Source: JAWPMT01 sp965267435 (GTDB taxonomy: Bacteria; Bacteroidota; Bacteroidia; Cytophagales; Cyclobacteriaceae). From it: a stretch of 64,000 bases of DNA. The notes beneath the pieces are model-generated. The model made no database searches. It saw only the letters and a program-made list of their open reading frames with translations, and was not told the DNA's origin. Made by a program: the position numbers and the translations under genes. The stretch covers positions 2,108,001 through 2,172,000 of the forward strand of contig OZ253960.1 of assembly GCA_965267435.1 (NCBI GenBank), given 5' to 3'. Below, piece by piece: positions 9,062-17,083 of the stretch (positions are counted from its first letter, which is position 1; each line of letters starts with the position of its first letter).

Positions 9062-9517
9062 TTATGGTGTGGAGATCTCCAACCCTTCGTGAGCGAGCAC
9101 CAACGTTTCGATGGCGGCATCGCTGCTCTGAGAGTTGAGGTCTGTTCCTTGAACTTGCTTCGGAAAGGCATTGGTGAGCGTCCAGATGATCTCGGGATCG
9201 CCCTTCTCGTTGAGGAGCTTGATGATCACCGTGCGTCGCTCAATAGTATTGAGCTTGAGCTCGCTGAACCATGTGAAGAACTCCACATCGCCAGTAAATG
9301 TACCCTTCTTCAGTGTGACGTCGCTAGACTTCTTAAGTCCAGGCATTTTAATGGTCGAAAACACCGGGCTATCGCCATGGCGGTATTCAACCACGTCAGT
9401 CTCAATATCTAGGCCCGAGACTTCCTGGAAGGATGCTTCCAGGCCCCCATCTACTGTCACCTGGAAGTAGAATTTGGGTAAGGGCCATATATTATTCTGT
9501 TCTGTTCCGTCTGCCAT
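9062..9517 (-). CDS. Main inner tube protein (Afp1-like, T4 gp19 family)
   Basis: This 151-residue protein has the full tube-family signature: PKFYFQVTVDGGLEASFQEV and SGLDIETDVVEYRHGD, then PVFSTIKMPGLKKSSDVTLK, KGTFTGDVEFFTWFSEL and WTLTNAFPKQVQGTDLNSQS. It would polymerise as stacked hexamers forming the needle that carries cargo. It follows the sheath gene by 24 nt and precedes the second tube gene by 23 nt, slightly larger spacers than elsewhere in the operon. Such spacers may carry independent ribosome binding for these high-copy products, though I see no clear Shine-Dalgarno motif. Confidence 0.93.
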   Translation of the reverse strand: MADGTEQNNIWPLPKFYFQVTVDGGLEASFQEVSGLDIETDVVEYRHGDSPVFSTIKMPGLKKSSDVTLKKGTFTGDVEFFTWFSELKLNTIERRTVIIKLLNEKGDPEIIWTLTNAFPKQVQGTDLNSQSSDAAIETLVLAHEGLEISTP

Positions 9518-9541
9518 AACTTAATATGCTTTCAGTGTTTG

Positions 9542-11014
9542 TTATGATTTTTGCATTTGTTGTTGGATCGTAATCTCGATGAATTCGGCAGGACGTGTGA
9601 CTGCCACTTTCACAGTGACCTTCATCAATCCCTCGAGCACATCGATGCTTGTCATCGTCACGCCCAATCCGATGTCAACGCTGAAGGCGTCATCAGGAGT
9701 GGTACCGGCGAGGGCACCTTGCTGCCACTGATCCTTCAGGAAGTTGTACATCATGCCCTTAACATTCACCCAGGTATTGGCATTGTTGGGCTCAAAGACA
9801 TAGCCCTCACAAGCAATTTTCAGAGACTGCTCGAGCATAATGACTGTACGTCTCACACTCAGATATCTCCAATCCAGGCTGTTACCATCCAATGTACGTG
9901 CACCCCATACCAATACCCCCCTACCGGGGAATGATCTGATCGCATTGATGGACTTGCCATCCGTCGGGGCATTCAAATCTCTTTGTTCTTTATTGTCTAG
10001 TTCGATGGTCAAGTCATTGACCATGGCCAGAGAAACATTCGCAGGAGACTGCCACACACCACGTGTGTTATCTACCATGCTGATCACACCAGCAGCTGCA
10101 CCACTAGGTGGCAACAAGTTTTTGGCCTCTGCCACCAGCCTCAACATGCGCTTGTAGCTAGGGAATAGTTCGCGGCAGTTTTGGTGGATCAGAAAATCAT
10201 TGAACGGATCCTCACCTTTGATTGCAGCCAACTTGTCCAACAGGGCCGTTTGTTCTTCTTCTAACTCGCCAGACTCCTTGGCGACGGCATCCTTTACTTT
10301 GGCGATGTCTGAAAAGACATTGGCATCTAAGTCAGGAAGGTCGTTGACGCTGGAATTCACCCATGGGTAGTAAGCTGTTCCCCACATCAGGTTGTTTTCA
10401 CCCACTCCTTCACGGAACTTCGTCACCTCTGCCGCATTCTCATTCCAACCCAGGTGCTTGTCGGCGCCCTTGACATCGAGAATGGCCACGCGATTCTGCA
10501 TCTCCAGATCCGCACAATGGTTTAGCATAGCTACCTGGACATCCTTAGGGTCCTCCAGCAACATCGCGTCAGGTGCTACCAACATGGTCGGTTCTCTCTT
10601 TCGCTCCAGCTGGAAGATGCCTTCGATGAAATCATCCTTTTTGGGCTCAACCGCTACGGGCTTGAGCTCATCATCAGCATACTGTCCAATGGATACAATG
10701 TAGCAATCACTACCTCCGTTGGCGAAGAATAGCTTCATGCTATCGTACAGATAAAAAAGATTGGCGGTCGGCTTGGCCAACTCTACACCATCCTCTTCGA
10801 CTATTTCGAACTTAGTATCAGGTCCGAAACCAAACGCTTCATGATAGTCTGCCAGGGAAGAGATCTTCCAAGGCATCATATGAAGCTTCGATGTACCGGT
10901 CTTCGCTTTTTGGGTATACCCAATAAACGCAGGCACCGCCGTAGGTACTGCCACGGCAGTAGTCGGAAACGAACTTTCCTCCTTAATGTAAACGCCGGGG
11001 GTTCTATAAGCCAT
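9542..11014 (-). CDS. Contractile sheath protein (Afp2/3/4-like)
   Basis: A 490-residue sheath subunit beginning MAYRTPGVYIKEESSFPTT, the near-universal start of phage and eCIS sheaths (T-P-G-V-Y-x-x-E). The C-terminal half has NAIRSFPGRGVLVWGARTL, RYLSVRRTVIMLEQSLKIA, NANTWVNVKGMMYNFLKDQW, and a final strand VTVKVAVTRPAEFIEITIQQ, all conserved across sheaths. These regions form the extended-terminal handshake mesh that drives contraction. Only one sheath gene is present, whereas Afp and PVC have three paralogues, so this particle appears to use one homogeneous sheath. Confidence 0.95.
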   Translation of the reverse strand: MAYRTPGVYIKEESSFPTTAVAVPTAVPAFIGYTQKAKTGTSKLHMMPWKISSLADYHEAFGFGPDTKFEIVEEDGVELAKPTANLFYLYDSMKLFFANGGSDCYIVSIGQYADDELKPVAVEPKKDDFIEGIFQLERKREPTMLVAPDAMLLEDPKDVQVAMLNHCADLEMQNRVAILDVKGADKHLGWNENAAEVTKFREGVGENNLMWGTAYYPWVNSSVNDLPDLDANVFSDIAKVKDAVAKESGELEEEQTALLDKLAAIKGEDPFNDFLIHQNCRELFPSYKRMLRLVAEAKNLLPPSGAAAGVISMVDNTRGVWQSPANVSLAMVNDLTIELDNKEQRDLNAPTDGKSINAIRSFPGRGVLVWGARTLDGNSLDWRYLSVRRTVIMLEQSLKIACEGYVFEPNNANTWVNVKGMMYNFLKDQWQQGALAGTTPDDAFSVDIGLGVTMTSIDVLEGLMKVTVKVAVTRPAEFIEITIQQQMQKS

Positions 11015-11019
11015 AATTA

Positions 11020-12042
11020 TTAATAGTAAATGTAGGTTTCTGATTTTGTGACATAAGCTTCGCCTTCTTCATAGATTTGGATGGTATCTATATCGGGATA
11101 AGTCAGCCGCTTTTGTATCACAGCCTTCTTATTCGTATCGAGGTCAAGCAGCTCAAGCTGAGCAGTCAGGGGATCATCCTCTCGCTGCTGTAGCGCGTAG
11201 GGTTCCTCTGACTCTACTACTATGGCCCGCTTGCCGCGCAACTCCTCGGCTTCTTCTATCTCCGAGAAGGGCAAAGTCTTTCTTCCTTTTTGGATGGTAA
11301 TCGCCGTACACTCACGGTTAGTAGGCCCCACAAACTTGTAAACCCAGGTCACAGGTCGGCTCCTAAATGAAAGTGAATAGTTCGGCTCCCCTTCCAGAGG
11401 GACTCCATCAGGTGATAAATAAATATTGATAATGGCTGGCGATCGAAGTGTCGACTCTACATCTGTACAGAAGTATTGCACGGCAGGCTTGTCATCTGCC
11501 TCCACCTTCAGTGCAAGTCCTTCCCAGACGCCTGGTGCTAATTCGTGAAGTTCGACGCCTTCGCCCTCGAAGAGCACATCGTCGAAATCATCGCGAATTT
11601 TCACGTGGTCGGCCTTCTGATATCTCGCCAACAGTTTTACCATCGAGCAAATTTTGTACTGGTAACTATTATCAATTTCGTCCTTCTCGTTTAGGTGATA
11701 GACATAGGAATCACCCAAAACGGCAGAACTTGTTCTCAAATTGTTAAAAACTAATTTCTCTTCCAACTTTAATTGCATAATATTAGTGAAATTCAGGAAG
11801 TAAGGGGTATCTACTTGAAGAAATAATGAAATCATAGCCCCTTTCTCGAACCTGTGTGCGTTCACCCGATCTTTCATCAAAACGACTACTCCGCTGCCCA
11901 TCTTCTTGATGTTCAAGCCGTAATCTTCACAAAAAGCCAGCGACTTCTCTGTCGGCTCCAACGACACGTCGGTGGGCCTCCCATCCTGATAGTATTGATG
12001 GTAGAGTGAGATAGAAAAAAGTTTTCGATAGCTGGCCTTCAT
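11020..12042 (-). CDS. Conserved unknown protein between cap and sheath genes
   Basis: A 340-residue protein beginning MKASYRKLFSISLYHQYYQD, without signal peptide or membrane segments, and beta-rich throughout. I recall proteins with a similar start (L-F-S-x-x-L-x-H-x-Y-Y-x-D-G) at the same place in other Bacteroidota injection-system loci, but cannot confirm this here and know of no assigned function. It is 3 nt after the DUF4255 gene and 5 nt before the sheath gene, so it is almost certainly a particle or assembly component. Candidates are a tail-terminator partner, a cap adaptor or a sheath chaperone. Confidence is high that it is a gene, low on function. Confidence 0.8.
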   Translation of the reverse strand: MKASYRKLFSISLYHQYYQDGRPTDVSLEPTEKSLAFCEDYGLNIKKMGSGVVVLMKDRVNAHRFEKGAMISLFLQVDTPYFLNFTNIMQLKLEEKLVFNNLRTSSAVLGDSYVYHLNEKDEIDNSYQYKICSMVKLLARYQKADHVKIRDDFDDVLFEGEGVELHELAPGVWEGLALKVEADDKPAVQYFCTDVESTLRSPAIINIYLSPDGVPLEGEPNYSLSFRSRPVTWVYKFVGPTNRECTAITIQKGRKTLPFSEIEEAEELRGKRAIVVESEEPYALQQREDDPLTAQLELLDLDTNKKAVIQKRLTYPDIDTIQIYEEGEAYVTKSETYIYY

Positions 12043-12045
12043 CCC

Positions 12046-12615
12046 CTACTCTTCATTTACATCAAACCCAGTAACCTCCGGAATTTCCTTGACGATACGA
12101 TCAAGATCCATCGTCAACATTCGCATTTTATATATCACTGAGGGCATGTATTTCAAGCCCATCATGGAAAAGATATTGTTTAGCTCTGCATATGGCAGCG
12201 TCTCCAGTTCAAACACCACGCGCTCATCTGGGAAGTCACTGCCGAAAAAATCCCGGGCCTCGAAAGCACTCTTCTGCTGGAAGAAGTAAACGACACCGGA
12301 GATGAACTTCAACGCCTCCAGATAGTTAGAAGGATTGAAGTAAGCTGTGAACAGGATTTTCAGATTCAACTTCACTGAACCCGCCGAACTGAAAAAACCT
12401 GCATTGCTGCGATTGAGCTGGGATGACGCTTTCGTTATGCGCTCCTCCTCAATGTTGATCAATGTGGCAATCACCTGATTACTCCCTTCGACGACAATGC
12501 TGCCGTCATGATCGACGATGTTGGAGAGACGTACCTTGTCGGCAGTCGCTCCATATTCGGTCTGGAAGAACGTGTTCAACTCGTTGATGATGATGGGGAG
12601 TACTTTCTGGATCAT
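12046..12615 (-). CDS. DUF4255 tail cap/terminator-type protein (Afp16-like)
   Basis: A 189-residue protein that begins MIQKVLPIIINELNTFFQTE, then VRLSNIVDHDGSIVVEGSNQ, IATLINIEEERITK, and LNLKILFTAYFNPSNYLEAL. This is the DUF4255 (Pvc16 N-terminal) pattern: an initiating helix, the N-I-E-E-E-R motif and a central V-x-L-N-L-x-x-L-F-x-A-x-F strand. In Afp and PVC the matching protein caps the distal end of tube and sheath and fixes length together with the tape measure. Its ATG overlaps the previous stop (ATGA). The start of the structural gene block appears to be here. Confidence 0.85.
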   Translation of the reverse strand: MIQKVLPIIINELNTFFQTEYGATADKVRLSNIVDHDGSIVVEGSNQVIATLINIEEERITKASSQLNRSNAGFFSSAGSVKLNLKILFTAYFNPSNYLEALKFISGVVYFFQQKSAFEARDFFGSDFPDERVVFELETLPYAELNNIFSMMGLKYMPSVIYKMRMLTMDLDRIVKEIPEVTGFDVNEE

Positions 12616-12851
12616 GCCTCTACAATTGAAAGTTGAACCAAACCCCAGTGAATCAGCCGGATGAGATACACGCCAAGGATACCCAACACGACACCAATGC
12701 CATACAGATAAATCTGAAGGTTGCGCTCCTGCTGAGTGAGATCGGGCCCCGCTGGCTCAAACTGGATCATGTACAGAAACAGAAACCCCGTGGGGATCCC
12801 AACGATCACCGCCCCTATAAACCACAATATTTCTCTCGCCACGATCTTCAT
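12612..12851 (-). CDS. Small two-helix membrane protein in the eCIS operon
   Basis: A 79-residue protein with two hydrophobic helices: about 8-28 (LWFIGAVIVGIPTGFLFLYM) and 48-68 (YLYGIGVVLGILGVYLIRLI), joined by a polar loop with E, D and Q residues. I know no family. Its ATG overlaps the stop of the upstream GH18-like gene (TGATG) and its own stop overlaps the DUF4255 start (ATGA), so translation is tightly coupled both ways. Size and topology would suit a holin-like protein or a membrane subunit that pairs with the DUF4407 and GH18-like products, but nothing in the sequence proves either. Confidence 0.75.
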   Translation of the reverse strand: MKIVAREILWFIGAVIVGIPTGFLFLYMIQFEPAGPDLTQQERNLQIYLYGIGVVLGILGVYLIRLIHWGLVQLSIVEA

Positions 12852-14572
12852 CAGGGTAACTCTCGTCTATATACCACAAATGATTTCAATATCCAGTAGG
12901 CCAGATAACCTCCCGCCAAGCTCACGATCGCCCACAGCATCCAGTTCACCGGTATCTCAAATTGCTTGATGAAAATCAAGATGACCACCTGGGAGACTAT
13001 GAGCCCCACAACAAGGAACACCGCTCTGAAGTACTGATTCTCAAACAGCGATCGTCGCACCCGAAAATCAAACAGCGACAAGAAGAGTCCGGCGATCATG
13101 AACACGATCAGTATGATGAGGCCCGCTCCGACCTGGTATCGGGCGTCGTCCACTTTCTTCACGAACCCATATAGCTGACCTCTATCCACTTCAACCTGCG
13201 CCTGATCGATCGCCACCAGGGAGTCCGATAAGTTCGTCTCGAGAGCATTCCACACCTCACCAAAACTAGAGGCAAAACCCAGCGACCACACCCCAACTCC
13301 AGCGGCCTGGTTGCTCTTCGCCCATCGGAATTTGGCATCGAGGCTCATTTCATTTTCAAACCAATAGGTAGTTTGTCTATTCTCTGAGAACTTGCACGAA
13401 GTAGACAAAGGATCATAAATTATCCGACCGACGTCTCCCGAGGCCCGTACCTGGCTGGCGAGGTTGTAGATAGCATCGGGAAAAACAAAATCCGTAAATG
13501 AATACCGTCCTCCTGCGTAGCGCCACTTGGTCCCAAGTAAGGGGAAGGACACAATGAGTTTTCTCCAATCGATACTGTTCTCCGTATATCGCCAAAAAGA
13601 GTCGTCAATGGATGCCTGACCATCGTAGGCATAAAGCGGCGCCGGGGCCGTCTGGCGGCTGATGTGTCGGCCGATGAGTTCTCGCCCCCCTAGTACAAAG
13701 TAGTCCACATACGGATGAAAGGCTTCAAAGTCCAGAGGCGTCCTATTCACTCGTGCCGGCGGGATGCTGACCGTGAGGAACGGGCTCTTCTCCCTGTCAA
13801 AGTCGTCGACGGCTTTGTGCAACTCCTGAATGAAAACCTGAAAACGGCCCAGATTGCTACCATTGATGCCGTCAAACTGCACGTCGACACCATCGAGAGG
13901 GAACTTCCGATTGAACTCCTTGAGCACGTCAAAGACCCGCTGCTGCACCACTGGCCTTGAGAGGATCTGCTCGGTACGATCTGCATCTTTGCTCGCGATG
14001 GTGAGTAGCACCCGGGGCTTTAATACCAGCGAATCGCTGCGCACCGCCGCAAAAAAGTCTTTAACGGCCACAGAATCATCGAAGAAAGTCCAGTCGCGAG
14101 GGTCGCCGGTGTTCTCCTCTACATCGTAGCTGTAGTAAGAAATGATGGAAACCATGTCGAGCTGGTAGCTTGGGAGGTTGAGGTTGTTCCAGTAGGGATG
14201 CCAGGCAATCACTTCCATCGTGCCGTCCAGTACCGGGCGGCCATAGTTGACGTAATAGCGGCCGTAACCATCTGTGAAATAGCTCTTCGCTTTCTTGTTC
14301 TCAGGGAAAGTGACAATCTCCTGCGGGTGCATGAGCTTGTAGAGCTCACGGAACTGACCGAGGGTACCTCCTCGGGGCACGTACGTCGGAATGGCAATGG
14401 TCTCCTTCAGGTTCTCCTCGTTCTTCTTCGTCTCCAATCTCTCCAGTCGCTTATGAAAGCGATTGAAGCGATTGTATTTGGTCCGAAGATCCCTCAGTTG
14501 AGCCTGTGGGAAGGCGGTCGTTGCGATCGTTAAGTACGTCAGTATTAAGCAAATTAACTGGCTCCGCTTCAT
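12851..14572 (-). CDS. Membrane-anchored GH18-fold protein with altered catalytic motif
   Basis: I chose the ATG at 14572 (573 residues); a TTG one codon earlier is less likely. A signal peptide (ICLILTYLTIATTAFPQAQ) is followed by a GH18 (chitinase-like) barrel at ~75-430: VIAWHPYWNN, SIISYYSYDVE, KPRVLLTIAS, LDGVDVQFDG, SFPLLGTKWRY and AAGVGVWSLGFA. The family motif D-G-x-D-x-D-x-E appears as D-G-V-D-V-Q-F-D at 227-234, so the general-acid Glu is Asp and the middle Asp is Gln. The C-terminus has three membrane helices (~465-565). The predicted layout is a periplasmic barrel tethered to the inner membrane. It may bind or weakly cleave a glycan such as peptidoglycan. A GH18 gene inside an eCIS operon is unusual. 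Confidence 0.8.
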   Translation of the reverse strand: MKRSQLICLILTYLTIATTAFPQAQLRDLRTKYNRFNRFHKRLERLETKKNEENLKETIAIPTYVPRGGTLGQFRELYKLMHPQEIVTFPENKKAKSYFTDGYGRYYVNYGRPVLDGTMEVIAWHPYWNNLNLPSYQLDMVSIISYYSYDVEENTGDPRDWTFFDDSVAVKDFFAAVRSDSLVLKPRVLLTIASKDADRTEQILSRPVVQQRVFDVLKEFNRKFPLDGVDVQFDGINGSNLGRFQVFIQELHKAVDDFDREKSPFLTVSIPPARVNRTPLDFEAFHPYVDYFVLGGRELIGRHISRQTAPAPLYAYDGQASIDDSFWRYTENSIDWRKLIVSFPLLGTKWRYAGGRYSFTDFVFPDAIYNLASQVRASGDVGRIIYDPLSTSCKFSENRQTTYWFENEMSLDAKFRWAKSNQAAGVGVWSLGFASSFGEVWNALETNLSDSLVAIDQAQVEVDRGQLYGFVKKVDDARYQVGAGLIILIVFMIAGLFLSLFDFRVRRSLFENQYFRAVFLVVGLIVSQVVILIFIKQFEIPVNWMLWAIVSLAGGYLAYWILKSFVVYRRELP

Positions 14573-14621
14573 CAATACCTCTAAGTCCGGTTGAATCTAC
14601 GAAAAAATCTTGAAATGGAAA

Positions 14622-15947
14622 CTACGGAGAGAGTGTTGACTTGATGAATGCCTTGATTCTTATGACTGACTGGGAAATTTGCTCCTGATTCCGGACATAG
14701 AAGTATTGCCAGTTTCGCGGTGACGTATCGATTGTACGCCTCATATTCCGCCACTCATCCCATGCAATATTAGGGCGATCAGTCGCTTTTAGATTGGTGA
14801 CTGTTGCATACTTCACGCTTTGGCAGTCCTGCACGTCTCCAGTGAATAAACTCAACCGATCTCTCAAGAAGACCTCCGACCCCTGGAGAACTGTGACCTC
14901 TTCCAAATAGGTAGTGTCGATCTTGTTACCATAGGGCAGACATTCAAATTGAAAAATCAATCGTGCCGTGGGGTCTTTGATCAGCGTGTCCAATTCGAGC
15001 TCCAAAAGCGGAAGCTGAATCTGCCGAACAGATGGGCGCACATAGTCTTCCGCGGGGGCCAGGACGATTTGCTGATCATAGAAGAACACCAATTGATAAA
15101 CCGGCGGTGGTGGTGGCGGGATGATGATCGGCTCGAAGTTATTGGGAAGGTAGGTGGGCCTCACATCCCGGGATACGGTCACTTCGAGATCGATGGGGAA
15201 CTTGCTAAGCTTGTCTGCCGTCCAGGTCATGGCACCACTCTCTCCAGCTGTCGAACTGTGTGTGATGACTTTCTTCTTATTCTTCTTGCGAAAGCCTAGG
15301 AAACCAAACCCTTCCAAGGCCTTACTCTCGTCTTGTGTTTGGTCCTTTTCGGCCTTGCTTACGTTTGGATGGCGTTTCGTGAACGACTGATGCAGGTCCT
15401 CATTGAGGCGTATTTCCATCGCGGCCTTCTTCTTCAGTTTCTTGAGAGAGTAAATAGTCGTGGTGATCTTGTCGCCGATCAAGACATCAACAGAAGCAGT
15501 CGCTCCCTCCTCTCCCGTAATTCTCAATGTCTTGGAGAACTGGTACTTGCCGTGAGTGATGTTTTGCCCACCCGATAGCGTCCCCACCTCCAACTTACCG
15601 ACAACTGGATTCGTGGAATGGTTATCAATCCTGAACTCGTAAACTCCCGGTGTGGCCGTAAGCTCTTCGAAACCTGCCACAACCAGTGAATCTTTGGCTA
15701 ACGTATCGCCGGCGGCCATTCGGATGTACACCACTTTTCTGCTGACCTCGGCCGGTGCTGAAATGCTCAACTTCGCAGCCATGCCTTCGAGCAGCTCCCA
15801 CGATAAGCGAAGCTGATTGTCTGCAGGGATTGTGAATCCGCCACCGTTATCGAGCTTTATCTGTTCACGTTGCAGAAGGCGATCTTCCTCCTGCGCCGCT
15901 ACCGCTATCACCAAAAAACCAAAAGCCACAAAGAGGAAGTATCTCAC
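14622..15947 (-). CDS. Exported unknown protein of the eCIS accessory block
   Basis: The frame is open from a GTG at 15980, but I prefer the GTG at 15947, which overlaps the upstream stop as GTGA and yields a clean signal peptide (MRYFLFVAFGFLVIAVAAQ) on a 441-residue product. The mature protein has a beta-rich first half (~20-150), a basic KKLKKK/RKKNKKK middle, a hexaproline run (PPPPPP, ~280) and a C-terminal beta domain with two or three Cys residues. No catalytic motif or known family is evident. It lies between DUF4407 and the GH18-like gene, 49 nt upstream of the latter, suggesting an envelope complex shared by the three. Confidence 0.7.
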   Translation of the reverse strand: MRYFLFVAFGFLVIAVAAQEEDRLLQREQIKLDNGGGFTIPADNQLRLSWELLEGMAAKLSISAPAEVSRKVVYIRMAAGDTLAKDSLVVAGFEELTATPGVYEFRIDNHSTNPVVGKLEVGTLSGGQNITHGKYQFSKTLRITGEEGATASVDVLIGDKITTTIYSLKKLKKKAAMEIRLNEDLHQSFTKRHPNVSKAEKDQTQDESKALEGFGFLGFRKKNKKKVITHSSTAGESGAMTWTADKLSKFPIDLEVTVSRDVRPTYLPNNFEPIIIPPPPPPVYQLVFFYDQQIVLAPAEDYVRPSVRQIQLPLLELELDTLIKDPTARLIFQFECLPYGNKIDTTYLEEVTVLQGSEVFLRDRLSLFTGDVQDCQSVKYATVTNLKATDRPNIAWDEWRNMRRTIDTSPRNWQYFYVRNQEQISQSVIRIKAFIKSTLSP

Positions 15948-17083
15948 AGATCTGTCTTTTGCCTTTCTTTTTCGACCCACTCGTCCAGCTGCTCCTTGAC
16001 CAGTTGCAAATGGGCATTCCGTACAAGCTCCATCACCTCGCGATTGTTATCCATCTCCTGCTCCACCTGTTCCTTTTGGAGCCCTGCCAGCATCGTCAGC
16101 CGACTGTTCAGGGCGTAGTTTCTGGCGTTGATGGCGTTGACTTCCTCTATCTCGTACTCGTACTCGACGGTACGCAGCTTATGGTCGTAAGGGCCGTAGG
16201 GAGATAAAAGTTTTGTGAGGATTGGGGCCGTTTCGATGGCAATCAACAACAGAATGATCATCCATGAGGGACCAGATGGCAGATTGTGAAGGGCCGTTAA
16301 TCTGGCCAGCATGCCATCTGCCACGACTTGCTTCTCACTCGTCAAGAGATCTATCTCCTCCCGGATCACTACGATCTCGGCGCTATCCAACGTTTTTGCT
16401 TCCAGGTATTCCTTCTCGATCTTTTCAAATTGCTCCTTCGCTCGGAGGCACTCCCGGCCCTCCCCTCTCTGGCCTGTGCCGCATGTACCCGCACACTCGC
16501 ATTGATAGAGCTGGTAGTATTTGGCGCGGAGATCGAACAAGTCCTTGGTAGTCGTGCGGTTTCGGATCTGAGTGATCTGATTTCGCTTGGATTCGACATT
16601 CAGGGCATACTGAAGATCGGACTGCTCCTGCTTTTCGATTCGCTGATCGTTGAGGTACTCGTTGATCTCTTCCTGGAAAATACGCATCTCCAAAGGCTTG
16701 GAAATGATCACGGCCATAAAGATCGCGAGGATCGCACGCGGCACCATCTGCCGCCATTCGCCGCCAAACTTCTTGCTTTTTTTGATCGTCGAGACAATGA
16801 ATCGATCAAGATTGAAAATGATGGCACCCCAGACAAAGCCCAATGCCACAGCCACCCAAAGGCTATCAAAAACAGTGTAGAGCGCATAACCTCCGGATAC
16901 ACCCGCCAGCACTCCCGTGGTCATGATGGTCGCCCCGACGCCTGCATACTTGTGATGCTCAGAGCGGGGACAATCCCTGAGGATGTCCGTATTTGCGGCC
17001 GAACAAAAGATGAAAAACCGCATGATCGGGCCCATCCAATCCGTTCCTGCTGCCAGGTCTGGTGATCGTTTACTCTGCTCCAT
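15944..17083 (-). CDS. DUF4407 membrane protein of the eCIS accessory block
   Basis: I place the start at the ATG 17083 (379 residues, MEQSKRSPDL), which overlaps the upstream stop by 14 nt; the frame is open 16 codons further. Helices at ~50-75, 80-100 and 117-137 (TIMTTGVLAGVSGGYALYTV; WVAVALGFVWGAIIFNLDRF; AILAIFMAVIISKPLEM), a long charged coiled region (~140-270) and a last helix (WMIILLLIAIETAPILTKLL) are the DUF4407 layout. The loop CECAGTCGTGQRGEGREC is a Cys-rich version of the usual family G-T-G-x-x-G-x-G. DUF4407 function is unknown. In an eCIS operon a membrane anchor or energy-coupling role is possible, by inference. Confidence 0.85.
   Translation of the reverse strand: MEQSKRSPDLAAGTDWMGPIMRFFIFCSAANTDILRDCPRSEHHKYAGVGATIMTTGVLAGVSGGYALYTVFDSLWVAVALGFVWGAIIFNLDRFIVSTIKKSKKFGGEWRQMVPRAILAIFMAVIISKPLEMRIFQEEINEYLNDQRIEKQEQSDLQYALNVESKRNQITQIRNRTTTKDLFDLRAKYYQLYQCECAGTCGTGQRGEGRECLRAKEQFEKIEKEYLEAKTLDSAEIVVIREEIDLLTSEKQVVADGMLARLTALHNLPSGPSWMIILLLIAIETAPILTKLLSPYGPYDHKLRTVEYEYEIEEVNAINARNYALNSRLTMLAGLQKEQVEQEMDNNREVMELVRNAHLQLVKEQLDEWVEKERQKTDL

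Noticed and set aside
16328..17065. Plus-strand 245-residue frame opposite DUF4407
   Set aside because: Antisense shadow of a well-supported membrane protein; low-complexity composition and no start context.
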